64,000 nucleotides of DNA from Psoroptes ovis (taxonomy: Eukaryota; Arthropoda; Arachnida; Sarcoptiformes; Psoroptidae), in contig PQWQ01000011.1 in the NCBI GenBank assembly GCA_002943765.1, positions 992,001 through 1,056,000 of the forward strand. The letters run 5' to 3'. Below the pieces are notes generated by a model. The model had not been told where the DNA came from and searched no databases. It saw only the letters and a list, made by a program, of their open reading frames with translations. The translations under genes were made by a program, and so were the position numbers. Position 1 is the stretch's first letter. Every line of letters begins with the position of its first letter. Of the stretch, positions 1 through 12,422 are shown in pieces.

Positions 1-1020
1 TTATATCCGCCAGCATCACCACCGCCTGAATTGTAACTGCCACCACCAGCTCCAGCATTGTATCCACCATTACCACCAGCTCCAGCATTGTATCCACCAT
101 TATCACCACCTCCTGAATTGTAACCACTACCACCTCCAGCGTTGTATACACCGCCACCGCCTCCGGCATTATATCCACCGGCATCGCCACCACCAGAATT
201 GTAACTGCCACCACCACCTCCAGCATTATATCCACCGGCATCGCCACCACCAGAATTGTAGCCACCGCCACCTCCAGCATTATATCCACCGGCATCGCCA
301 CCACCAGAATTGTAGCCACCGCCACCTCCAGCATTATATCCACCGGCATCTCCACCACCAGAATTGTAGCCACCGCCACCTCCAGCATTATATCCACCGG
401 CATCGCCACCACCTGAATTGTATCCTCCACCAGCTCCAGCATTGTATCCACCACCATCACCACCGCCTGAATTGTAGTCACCGCCACCACCTCCAGCGTT
501 ATATCCACCACCGTTATTGCCGCCAGAATTGTAACTGCCACCACCACTGCCTGAATTGTATCCGCCACCACCTCCAGCATCATATCCGCCGCTATTACCG
601 CCACCAGAATTGTAGCCACTGCCACCTCCAGCATTGTATCCACCACCATTACCACCTACGCCATTATATCCCCCACCACCGCCTCCACCAGCAGTGTATC
701 CGCCACCACCTCCAGCATTATATCCGCCGGCATCACCGTTACCAGAATTGTACCCACCGCCACCTCCGGCATTATATCCACCAGCATCGCCACCACCAGA
801 ATCGTAGCCACTGCCACCACCACCTCCGGCATTATATCCGCCACCAGAATTGTAGCCGCCGCCGCCACCACCACCTCCGGCATTATATCCGCCACCAGAA
901 TCGAAGCCACCGCCACCACTACCTCCGGCGTTATATCCGCCACCAGAATTGTAGCCGCCGCCGCCACCACCAGAATCGTAGCCACCGCCGCCACCACCCC
1001 CGGCATTATATCCGCCGCCT
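1..1020. repeat. Coding minisatellite, about 54-57 bp unit
   Basis: The plus strand reads as CCACC/CCAGC-rich tandem units. The clearest copies start at 181, 238, 292, 346 and 400, giving spacings of 57, 54, 54 and 54 bp. More degenerate units continue to about 1020. All length changes seen are multiples of three, so the minus-strand frame stays open. Confidence 0.85.
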
Positions 1021-1150
1021 CCAGCATTATACCCGCCACCTGCTTTGTATCCACCACTGCCGCTCGATTTGTAACCGCCACCTCCTTGCGGTTTTCCACC
1101 TTTGTAGCCACCACCTTTGCCTCGTCCTCCTCTGCCTCCTTTACCTTTGC
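1..1150 (-). CDS. Gly/Tyr-rich tandem-repeat protein, internal/3' exon (partial)
   Basis: On the minus strand this is one open exon rich in Gly, Tyr and Asn that runs off the left edge, so the C-terminus is missing. It opens after a splice acceptor (TTTCCAG, AG at 1152-1151) with a Lys/Gly/Arg stretch and some GGYK units, then long tracts of the form GYNAGGGG and GYNSGGG, with some Asp and Phe variants. Between about 238 and 399 the unit is exactly 54 bp (18 residues, GGYNAGGGGGYNSGGGDA) repeated nearly identically. No cysteine or catalytic motif is visible. Such composition is typical of structural secreted proteins (cuticle, eggshell, silk or glue-like), where Tyr can be cross-linked, but the actual role is unknown. 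The exon begins in phase 1, so one base of its first codon comes from an upstream exon. That exon may lie in the neighbouring gene at 1164-4800. Confidence 0.7.
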
Positions 1151-1163
1151 CTGGAAATCAAAA

Positions 1164-4100
1164 TTAATATTTTAAAATTTCATCTATGATATTTGAATGC
1201 ATACCACTTGTTGCTACAGCTTTCATCAACAGCATTGCCAATGTATTTTCATCAACATATTTTTTCACTTCTCGTTCAGCTTGTTTGTCGCCTAAACCAG
1301 GCATTACAGACATTTTTTTAGGTGCATAACCTTTTTTCGGGCATTTTGGTTTACATCTTCCTCCACCACCACCACCACCTTTATTTAACAATGCTCCAAA
1401 TAAATTTTGAAACATTTGTATTTTACTCAAAATACCCATATCCATCATTGGCAACGAGAATGATGCGCTGGTATCTAAATCATCACCACTAGTACCATTC
1501 ACTCCTTTTGATGATACAATAGCATTAGGTTTGATAATTGATGAAGCAGCAACAGGAACTGGAACAGTACTCGGCGGTGATAATGATGATATTGATGTAA
1601 TTGGTTTCGGTTGTCCAATTGTTGCCGTCGTTGATGTAGTCATTATTGCTGCTGATGTTGATGATGGTGTTGCAGCTAATGAATTTGATGATGATGGTAA
1701 AATATTTTTAACAATCAATGATTTTGACGATGATAATGATGATGTTGGTAATGTAGAAATTGATTTAACTGCTGCATTCGATGGTGATGATGCTACTGCT
1801 GCTGCTGCTGCTGTTACTGGTGATGATGATGTTAACAATAACACTGATGGTTTTGGTGTTGATGTTGTTGGTATCGCATAAATAGCATTCATTGATTTAT
1901 TATTATTTCTATAAATAATGGCAATAATAATGGTAGTAATGGATTGATACAATAAAAAGAAGAAAAAGATGTCAATCAATTATGAATGAATGAATGAAAA
2001 TGAAAATATCAAAAAAAATAAAAATGAAAATGAAAATAAAATTGTTTAAAATCAAATCCCGGTATATAATAATCATAACAATTGTTATTCAAAATATTTC
2101 AATTCAATAATCAAAATGTATCGATGTCGATTTTAATGTTGAGGGAAAAATGTTGGGAAAAATGATTTTGATCCACCGGTCATTTTGATTTTATAATTTT
2201 ACTTTTTTTGTGATTTTGAATAGAAGTGAATCGATTGTTAAATGTATGATATTCATAATTTTCTATCATTTTTATTATTATCATTATTATTATTAAATCA
2301 ATTTCATTGATTGTTAAATTTAATTTTTGATTATGATCGATTATCATTGAGTATGAGTTATGACCAGAAAAAAATATGAAAATAATTGCAAGCAAAATTA
2401 TTCACAAATCTTGATCAATATAATTGTGGCTTTATTTGTGATCATTCTCATTTCAATGAAAGTCATTTTACATTGAATTTGTAATTATTTTCAAATTAAA
2501 TTTCTTGGTTTCAAAATTAAATTTGAAATTTTTAGGAGAAAATTCATCTAAAAATTTGAAAAACAGGCAAAATCGGTTCATTTCATTCAAGAAGTATCAA
2601 GTATATTCATCATAATTATGACTAATTAGATTTCGATAAATCTCACGATCATATTACTGTATTACAAATGACAAATGGGCAAAAATATTCGTATCAAATG
2701 ACAGATGAGTGATTGACTGTATTTGACTGATTATTTTGAAAATAATCTACTGGATTTTAATTTGATTGAATTAAATTTAAATATGTGCTAAATATTCTTG
2801 CTATTTTTTAATATCTTTTTTGGTCTAAAATTGATTTTAATCATTCTATTATCTCTGTTCGTATAATTATTATTATCATATGTGAGCATTTGAAGGAAAT
2901 AAGCACCAGATTTATATAAATAATAATAATATACTTTCAAGATGAACTTTATGATAATAATAATGATCATTTTAGGTTGTTTGATGTGTGTTAATCACAA
3001 AAAATATAATAATAAACAACCAGTATGAAAAATGTAAAAAATATTTTCCATTTTTTTTTCTTCGTGTGTCTTGAAATTAATCTTAAAAGTAATTATTTGC
3101 TATGTGTATGTCCAAGCGATAATACGAAAAACTATGAATGAAATGAAAAAATGATCATCCAAAAAGGGTGGTGGTGGTGCTGTTGCTGTTGCTGCTGTTG
3201 GCGATGGTGAAATTAAAATTGTTATTTTTGTATTCATTTTTTTCTTGCTTCTTTTTCTGGTTTAAACATATTTTACTTTGTTAAATTGTTGTTTATTCAT
3301 TCATATTCGTATTCATTCGACTTAATTATATACATTCAACTGAGATATAATTTTTTTTTCTCCTTTAAAAATTGAATTGCTTATGTACAGCTGTCAGTAA
3401 CGTATTTGCACGTCTTTAGTTTTAAAAAATTTTGACGTAGCAGTACGTCGGTTTTGCAGTAGCGTTGTTGAAATGGCCGGCAATTCAATGCAAGAATCAA
3501 AAATTTATCAAAAAACAATTCAAAAGCAAAATTATGATAATAATGCATTATCACCATCATTATTGGAATGATGTTTAAAAAAAATTAAAATTTTAAAATA
3601 AATTTTGTTTTCATTTTTAAATAAATAAATAAACAAAAAATTATTTTAAAATAACTCTAATTGTCTTTGCATATTCTCCAATGCAAAAAAAAACATGGGT
3701 TCCCTATTCACAAGTAAATAAGAAACAATTGTCATAAAGACACTTGTCATTTTTGTTTATCGTTTTGATAAACTTTTCATTTCATTTGTCATTTTCATTT
3801 TCATTTTCAGTATATTATCATTCAGAATGATGATAATTGTTTCTTTCTATCTCGGCAAAAATAAAAACCAGTGGCAGTAACCATTTATTTATCAATGACA
3901 AAAATTTTTTTTTTTCAGAGATAATTCTGAAGATATATTATGATTTTGGTTGACAAATTTTCGATAAACAATTGTCTTTTGAATTAGTTTGTCGAATAAA
4001 AACTATGAAAATATAATAAATACTCACAATGCTTTAGGCATTCTTGAATTATCTTGAAACGATAATTTTTTTGATAATGTTGGCGATGATGGTTTCCAGC

Positions 4101-4800
4101 CAGCTTTTGGTGATAATTCAGGCAGTAGTGGTGGAGTGATTTTGACTGATGGCAATAAATTTGATGAAGATGATATTGATGTGATCGATGTTGTTGTAGT
4201 CGATGGTGATGCTATTTGCGGCGCGATTAATTGTGATGGCAATTTTAATTTCGGTACCAATGTCGTAATCGTCGATATTGATTGTATTGATGAATTTGGC
4301 TGCAATTTTGTTGTTGTTTTTGATGCGGCCGATGATGATGATGTTAATGATTGCGGCATAATCATTGTACCGATAATATTTTTAGTTGTAATTACATTAT
4401 TTATTGATGATTGTGATGATGATAATGATGGTGTTGACGATGATGATGATGATGTTGATGGCACTAATTTTGATGATAATTGCTGTTGTCGATGTTTACT
4501 TGATAATAATAAATGATTTTTATTATTATCATTAAAATTATTGATTTTTTTCGGCTTCACTTGTTGATGATGGTGATGATGATGATGATGATGGTGGTGA
4601 ACATATTGATGATTAAGTTGAAATGGTGATTGTTGCGGCTGTTGATGATGATTACCAAATATAATCGGTAATATTGATAGCAATAATAATAATATTAATG
4701 AAAATTTTTGATGATAAAAATATAAATTTCCAATATTATTGAATACGATTGGCCTATTAATATCGGTGGCCATTATTTTCAATACAGGATAATCATTCAT
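1164..4800 (-). CDS. Secreted low-complexity protein (His/Ser/Thr/Pro-rich), two exons
   Basis: I join exon 1 (4800-4028) to exon 2 (1908-1164). Exon 1 ends at a donor reading GTGAGTA and exon 2 starts after TTTATAG. The phases match (TT + A = Leu), giving a protein of about 500 residues. Near the N-terminus a hydrophobic stretch (SLILLLLLSILPIIFG) looks like a signal peptide or signal anchor; an internal Met ten codons on is an alternative start. It is followed by a His run, Gln-rich and Ser/Thr-rich tracts. The C-terminal part has a poly-Gly run, then a more ordinary-looking tail starting RCKPKCPKKGYAPKK and ending IIDEILKY before a TAA stop. The intron is about 2.1 kb. I do not recognise the family. 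Composition suggests an extracellular structural protein. The stop lies only about a dozen bases before the acceptor of the Gly/Tyr-rich exon, so alternative splicing between the two is possible. Confidence 0.55.
1909..4027 (-). other. Inferred intron of the low-complexity secreted gene
   Basis: AT-rich sequence with no supportable coding exon. It contains a locally GC-richer patch at about 3395-3490 that resembles, in inverted orientation, a patch at 23.04 kb (see the repeat entries). Confidence 0.45.
3433..3481 (+). repeat. Candidate dispersed repeat, copy A
   Basis: A stretch holding GACGTAGCAGTACGTC at 3434-3449 and GCCGGC at 3476-3481. The reverse complement of 23043-23088 has the same two blocks with nearly the same spacing (26 against 24 bp). 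Only two diverged copies are visible, so the family assignment is weak. Confidence 0.3.
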
Positions 4801-5260
4801 TGTTTTATTTAGTTATTTATTTTATTTATTTTTATTACATTTACAATACTAATATTGATACTAGTGATAATAATGATAATAACTCATAAATCACTCGATT
4901 ATGTTATCGAAAAAAATTCTCACGAAAAAATTGGAAAATAAAATAAAATGATGAAAATACGAAAACAATTGAAATATATAAAATTTCACACATTTAATAC
5001 ATTGTTGTTGTTGCTGTTGTTGCTTTCATTGAAATTTTCATCTATTGAAAATTTCCGAAAAAAAAAAATTGGCTTCAATAATGAAGATGGTTCATGTCCA
5101 TAACACGAAGCATTAACAATCAAAAAATTAATGGAAAAAAATTAACATGAAAGTTTATGATGGGAAAAAATGAAATGTTTCCAACCAAAACACACGACAT
5201 ATAAATGATGATCTTTAAATATCTTTGTTTTTTTTTCAGGTATATCTTTATCGATGTTTT

Positions 5261-5284
5261 CACACACACACACACACACACACA
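5261..5284. repeat. (CA)12 microsatellite
   Basis: Uninterrupted CA dinucleotides in non-coding sequence. Confidence 0.95.
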
Positions 5285-7048
5285 TAGACATGCACACAGA
5301 TAATAATTATTTTCTCAATGAAAACAAATAAAAATTGGGTGATTTTTCTTCTTCAATTGCAGTCATGTCAATTTATTGAATGTAATTGAAACCGAAAATA
5401 AATGATTAAAAATACTTTCAATTGTAAACAATAAAAAACAAAGCAAAAGAAATCTTAAAAAGTGAAAACAACAACAAATCACATTAACACACACACACAC
5501 ATCGAGACAGACACAAACTGAATGTCCGAACATCAGAATTGAATCAAGAAACAAAAATCTTTTCACTTATTTTTTGTTGGTCTTTTTATACATGTTATGT
5601 TCAACAGCCGAAACTCGAATAGTTTTTCCACTGAATTATGGTCAAATGAATGATTGAAGATGATCTCATCTTTTTTTCTGGCCATTTTTTCAAAGATTTT
5701 TACCGAAAAAAAAAATATTCATCTGGAAAAAAAAGAGTCAAAAACATCCCACACGCACAAATAAATAGATGTGTACATCTTTACAATATTTTTCTTAGCA
5801 AAGAATTAATATTTACATTTACAAGAGTTTGATGAAGAAGAAACAATTCAAAAAAATGAATAAATAAATAAATAAATAACCGAAACGGAAAATTTTTTTG
5901 GCCCGAAACTTATTGAGGAATGAATGAATGAATAAATGAAAGAGAAATTTGAAAAATTCAAAAAGTAATGTATTGTACGCCAATACATACAAATACAATA
6001 CACGATTCAACAACAACCATATTCATCTTCATTTATTATTATATTTCAAATTCAAATAATTTTTTAAAAACTTTAAAAATTCAAATCCATCTCACTTTAG
6101 ATTCGTGTTTGTTTGATCAAATAAATTTTGGAAAATTTTAGTTTAAAATTACCCGTTTAAAATCAATACATGTTGATACTATCAATGGTTATGATTGGCC
6201 AGAAATCAATTATCAAGCATTTTGAATGGTCAAAAATGATTGAACCAAAGAATTTTTGATTTTTACGACTATTTGATTTGCTTATTTTTGTATTTCTCTT
6301 TCTTGAATAATTCCTTTTTTCTTTCTTGGATTTAATTCAGTCAAATACAAACAATACCTGTGCAATACTCATATATGAATGTGCGCAACAAGTGTCATCA
6401 TTCATGTATTTATTTATTTATTTATTCATTTTTTTTTCAAAAAATAATTCGTTTCCTTAAATTTTTTTTTGTTTTTTCCATTTGAAAAAAAAACAAAAAA
6501 CAACAAAATTTTGTATTTTCGGTCAGTTTACATTCAACTTAGGCATAGATATTATACACGCACACAATATTCTAATCCGATTTTCATTGTTTTGTTTTTG
6601 ATTTTCATTTTATTTAAATAAAATGAAATGAAAATGAATAAATAAATAATACCTGAATCATCCGAAAATTAAGTTGTTTATTTCGTTGAAAATTTAGTAG
6701 GGAATTTTATGATATTTTTCTGGAATATCATTATTCATATCATTATCATTGAATCATTACATTAATCAATACGATTTATTGCTGGATCACAGCCATAGTA
6801 GCCATAGTCGGAGTAGATTTAATCATTATAATAAATCATAGATCAATAAATTTTAATTTTATAATTCTTTTGAAGTGATGAAATATTGATGTGCATCCTG
6901 TATTATCGTTTGCGGAAATGTTCAGATGGAAATGTTGGCATGCTTAAAGGTTTCAATTTTCAATTTTTTTGGCGCAAAAATTTAAAAATATTTTCGAACA
7001 TTTCGACTTTTGGTGATGTTTCACTGGATCTAAAATCAATTGAATTGA

Positions 7049-7104
7049 TTTTTTTTTTTTTTTTGAATTTTTAATTTTATTATTTTGTGAAATTGAATTT
7101 TTTC

Positions 7105-7135
<31 letters not shown>
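7049..7135. repeat. T16 ... A30 inverted homopolymer pair
   Basis: A run of 16 T (7049-7064) is followed about 41 bp later by a run of 30 A (7106-7135). On either strand a transcript could fold this into an A/U hairpin. The A run could also be the tail of an old retroposed sequence, but I see no recognisable body or target-site duplication. Confidence 0.7.
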
Positions 7136-7139
<4 letters not shown>

Positions 7140-8477
7140 ATGATCCAAATCCATTGAATTAAGGCAAAAAACTGATATAAATGAACGATAACTGGATGAT
7201 ATGCCACCGCCATAAACACATCGCCACACCTGTTCTTTGACATTATATGCTTTGAAAATCAAATTTTTCAAAGTAAATTTTTATTGTTTATCGATAATAT
7301 TCATTAGTATTCAATGAATGAATGAATTTACTTGATGTCATAAATCTTAAATTTTTCAAAGAAATCACGATCATCAAATAATCAAGTTTTTTTTGGGAGA
7401 AAAATTATAATTATTACGCAGCCATCAACAATGATCACGCCGTTCACAAGTCATAAGCATGCTTGGTCACCGGTCAAATATTTCTAAAATGAAAAAATTC
7501 AAATTTTACCCCAAAAAAATATTTAAAAATTGATTAATCAATTTAAGTATTTCATTACACGCACATTGGGATCAACTATGGACAATTTTATTAATACAAA
7601 TTTATAAGCTTTTCAACTCTTCGATGCCCAAAAAAAGCTACAGATATTTTTGCTGTGAATGCCAAATACACACATTGGAAAATTAATATGTTTATTAATG
7701 TGTGTTTGCTTTAAATTTCATGTCAACAAATACATATTTTACGATCGTAAATCGTGTGAATTTGTGTAATTTTTCTTACATTTTTATGTATTAAAACAAA
7801 TATGTCCAAGGCATAATTTCAGTTTTTTTTTTAAATAAACAATCTCATCAGTGATATTGTAGATTTAAGCAATTTTCATCGTCGTCATCATCATTGTCAT
7901 CAACTTGAATATCAAAGATGAATGAAAGTAAGTCATCTCCGTATTGAATACAAAATTTGCTAAACTCACTGATCTACTAAAACATTGTCAAGTTTGAAAA
8001 TGTATCATCAAATGTCCTCAAAAATTTTCGAAGACGACAAAACAATAACCAAAGTTGGAGCCAATTTTTTTAAGAAAATTCAAATTGATTTTTCAATTTC
8101 AATGAAAAATGGAAACAAAACAATTTAAAACAGATCATTTTGTTTTTTTCGAGAAAAAAAGGATAATTTCGAAACAAATTTGACACAAATCATCCATATA
8201 TCTTGAAACAAAAGAAAAAATTTGAATAATCACAATTATGAATGATCATCAATGTATTTGGATGAATGTATGGATGATTATATTGATACGAATTATGGTT
8301 TTCAAAAACAAATCAAACATTAGAAACTTACGTGCGCACCACACACATCGATCGAAAAAGAAAATCAACCAAAGTAAAAACAAAAGTAATCATCATTACT
8401 TCAAAAATGAAAAACATAACAAAAAAAAAAAAAAAATATGAATTGGATTGAATTGAATTTTGAATCAAAAATTGAAT

Positions 8478-8505
8478 GAACGGATGAATGAATGAATGAA
8501 TGAAT
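8478..8505. repeat. (TGAA)n microsatellite
   Basis: Imperfect then perfect ATGAATGA tetranucleotide repeats. Similar short blocks recur across the window. Confidence 0.8.
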
Positions 8506-11500
8506 GACACATTGATCAGGAAATAACTTGATTCATATTCATTCGGATACAACAAAATACAACATAAGAACAATAATAATCATAATAATCGAATCGGTAC
8601 AAGAGTTGTTGTTGCAGCTGTTGCTGATGTTCAAGTAATAATAACATAAGAATTTTTTGATCGATTTGATTTCATAAATAATAATAATAATAATCATGTA
8701 TTTATCATTGTTATTATTGTTTGTTGTTTTTGTATTAAACACTTTTAAGGTGGTGGCTCTGGTCAGTTGGTTGGTTATGGCGTTGCTTTTTGCTTTATGC
8801 AAAGCATCATCGTCTTGAACAATCATCTTGAATCATCGATAATAACTGGCGTTTCACAATTTGTAATTTCATTTTGTTTTTCAAACATTGATAGATGTAT
8901 GTAAATACAACACCAGAAACAACATCGTATTCGAAAGTATTCAATCATTTTTCCAAGTAATTTTATTTGAATTGAATTTTTTTTTTTCAATTTTCTGGAC
9001 AATTGAAAAAAAATGTAAATATATTATAATCGATCAAATTATAATCAATAATCGATTTGATTTTGTTTGTAATCAGATAATCGAAAATAACAAATTGACA
9101 AAAAATATTTTTAAAAAAATTTCAATTGTTTCTTATTATCTTCAATTGATTATTATTATTTTGTTTTTCCTGCAAAATACAGATATAATGATACGGAAAT
9201 TTGTTATTTGAATTTATTTTTTGTTTTTGAAAAATCATTTCTCAAATGATTGATTGATGTTCTCTCTTAGGGATGATAATTTGTTTTTGTTTTTATGTTT
9301 TTTTTAATAATAACAATTGTTAAGAATTTAAATTGATTGCTAAACACTAATGTTATTGATTTGTATTTTAAACCAAAAATGTGATTGATCAAAAATTAAA
9401 AAATTTGATTGAATCTCGCTTATGGATCGGAAATTGAATTTGATGAAAATGAATTTATGCTAAATTATCATCTTTAATTCCGTAGGAAATTTCGAAAGAT
9501 TTTGTGGCGGAACAAATTAATTGAATTATTCAAATATGAAATAATGAGAAAAAATAATTAATTTTGAATATTTGTTGACCAGATCGTCGAAAGTAAATAA
9601 AAAAAAATTCAATTAATTCTCAGGAAGGTAAACTAACAGAACAGCAAAGTATTTGTAAAGGGAAATTAATTGCATCCGACACTCAAACATCAAACAATAT
9701 ATCACGTAAAATTTCATTATTTTAGCATCAATTTTTTTTATGTTTAATTATATTCAAAGATTCATAATTTGTTTTTGGATATTTTTCATTTTTTCCAATT
9801 ATGCTTGTATATGATTTGAATATATGAATTTTTCCCTCATAATAAATACCAAATAAATTAGACAAATGTGCAAATGAATATACCCGCTGAACATGGAAAT
9901 ATAATAATCAAACATCCACGCGGAACCTAAAAAGCCGAAATGCAACCATAATTAAAGAATTAAATCATTTAAAATTGAAATTTTTCTCCAGTATTTCTAG
10001 GAAATAATACATTGTGTGCAATCTTCTTATGTTGAGTGTTCATAACTCATCATAATTTCAATTTCAAATCATTCAAAATCTAAAATACACGTGAATATTT
10101 AAAAAAATGTTTGATTTTCAATTCAGTTTATTTGTTTGTTTGATTGCTACCGCTTTGTGTTTCCATCTTTTTGTCATAGAAATTGCTCTGAATTTCTCGA
10201 AAACAAAACGAAACAAATGATGGCAAAGATTATTGGTGTGTGTGTATGTGTGTGTGTTCAAGTATTTCAAATTTTAAATTTTTCAAAGTAAAATTTCAAA
10301 TAATAAACCTGTCAAATGAAACCATTTTGTTCTATTTTCAATCAATTTTTGCTTCATTTTCGGTCAATTTTTGATCGCATAACGATGGTTTTGCTTTGAT
10401 GGTGGTGATGATAATAGCAATGGCGATGGACATTGTCCATCGAATAGTCCATATATCTGCATCTCGAAAAGTGCATGCACATGTCAGTCAAATATTTACA
10501 TTTCTCAATGAATGATTTTATGAATCGAAATCAGCTGGTTGGTCAACAACAATCTATGATTACGGTTATGATCATCAACATCATTGTTTTTTTTCAGTTC
10601 ATTTTTTTTATCCTTTAATATTTAATGATTTCATATTTTTTTCACTGCAATCAAACCAAAAAGAAACAATATTCAAATGAAACAAATTGAAATCGAAATC
10701 AAACAAAAATGAATAAATAAAAAAATGAACAAATGAAACAATGTGTGATTTTAATAATGATTATGATAGCTATGATGATGACGATGATGATGATGAACCA
10801 TAACAATCTTGAATGAAAATCATTCAAACATTTGAACATTAATACACAAGCTGACACATGCACTCACACAAACACACGCATACACACCAAGCGTATTGTT
10901 TTTTTTTTTTTTTTGTTACATCGAAACATTAAATATTAACACCATTGATAATAATATTATTATTATCATCAACATATGATCATCATCATATAAAAACAAT
11001 AAATATTTGATTTGAACCGAAATTTCTTCGAAAATTTCCATTATTATTATCATTGTAGGAATTGTTGTTGTTGTTGAGAAGAATGGACATTTCCGTAATC
11101 GATTATATTTATTTGATCATATATTTTATTATGTTTTAAAATATTTTTTGTTAGTTTTATTTGATGATTTTTCACATGTCTGATCACACATAATAATGCA
11201 GAAATACGAAGAAAAAAATCCAAGACAAATATTCAAATTATCGATTTTCGAAAAAAAAATTGAAATTAAAAAACAGTTCCAGGCAAAATGCAATTCAAAA
11301 TAATTGAATTGTGAATTTCAAAAATTTGTAATTTTTTGATAATTTGTAATGTTATTCATAATAATGAATCCATGTTATTCAAGCTATTACATCTGGAAAT
11401 TACAAAATTACAAATAATAAATTTCTTAATTATATGTGAATATTATCATGATGATAATAACCATCATCATCATCATCATCATTTGTAATTATTGTCATAT

Positions 11501-12342
11501 TCACAAAAACGATTTAACAATGAAAAAAAAAACTTGACATTCATTTTCATTTGAATGAATGCAAAATGGTAAAATGGTAAATTGTAAAATTTGTAATTTG
11601 AATGTGAATCTTTTCATCATTTTTGAAAACTTTAAATAATGAACCATTCAGTCATTGATATTATTCATTGAACTTTTTGGTAATGATCATCATCATCTGC
11701 TGATCATTAGCTGATGATGATGATGTTGATGATGATGATGTTGATAATGCGCATTGTTTGTTAATATGGAAAATCATAGAAGAGTTATTTGAATAATTTC
11801 CATGATTTTTTGGCCATAAATTTGTTGATTGTTCAAATTGGACTGAAAAATGAATTCAATATTTTTCAACCTTATTCTCAAATAATATTTTTTTTTTCAC
11901 ACGATTTTAGAATTCTAATTTGTGATAATTATTTGCAGAAGCAAAAGCAAATTCAAATAAAATCAATCGATAACATAACCTAACCTACATTGATTCGGTG
12001 AACTTGATGAATTTCGATGATGAATCGATGATGAACAAAAGTTTTCAGTCACAGTTATTTCTTATATTTTGAATCGTTTAAAATCAATAAATCATTCATT
12101 TCTTTCAAAGATTTGAATGAAATTCGTTCTGAAAAAATTTAAAAAATCAATATGAAATACAAATTCGTGAATAAGCAATGAAAATATGGAGAAAAATTTC
12201 AAATAAACAATAATTTTGGGAATAAAAGGTCAAAACAAAAAAAAATCATAATAAATCACACACGAAAAACACAAAAATCAGCCATGAAAAATAATCAAAC
12301 AAAATAGTTGATTGATTGATTTATTGATTTTGAGCTCAAATA

Positions 12343-12422
12343 TTAGGTTGTCCGGAAAGTTCTGGCCGATTTTTTTAAGCAACTTTATTGATTAAGCAGG
12401 ATGAACCTTTCGGAAAACCTAA
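12343..12422. mobile_element. Mini-mariner MITE, 80 bp, copy 1
   Basis: The element starts TTAGGTTGTCCGGAAAGTTC and ends GAACCTTTCGGAAAACCTAA, which are imperfect terminal inverted repeats of about 20 bp. It is flanked on both sides by TA (12341-12342 and 12423-12424), the target-site duplication of Tc1/mariner transposons. The 80 bp body has no coding capacity, so it is a non-autonomous deletion derivative. The internal segment ...TTCTGGCCGATTTT... is shared with copy 2 at 16979. Confidence 0.85.

Noticed and set aside
656..1114. 152-codon minus-strand frame rich in Val/Ala/Ile
   Set aside because: It is an out-of-frame reading of the Gly/Tyr repeat array; the Gly/Tyr frame is continuous over the whole exon and starts at a splice acceptor.
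1531..1881. Plus-strand Asp/Val-rich frame
   Set aside because: Antisense of Ser/Thr-rich codons of the secreted gene on the minus strand.
4136..4516. Plus-strand Asp-rich frame
   Set aside because: Antisense shadow of the Ser/Thr-rich exon 1 on the minus strand.
8888..9211. 107-codon plus-strand frame
   Set aside because: Phe/Ile/Asn/Lys composition as expected from translated AT-rich DNA, no homology, no start context.
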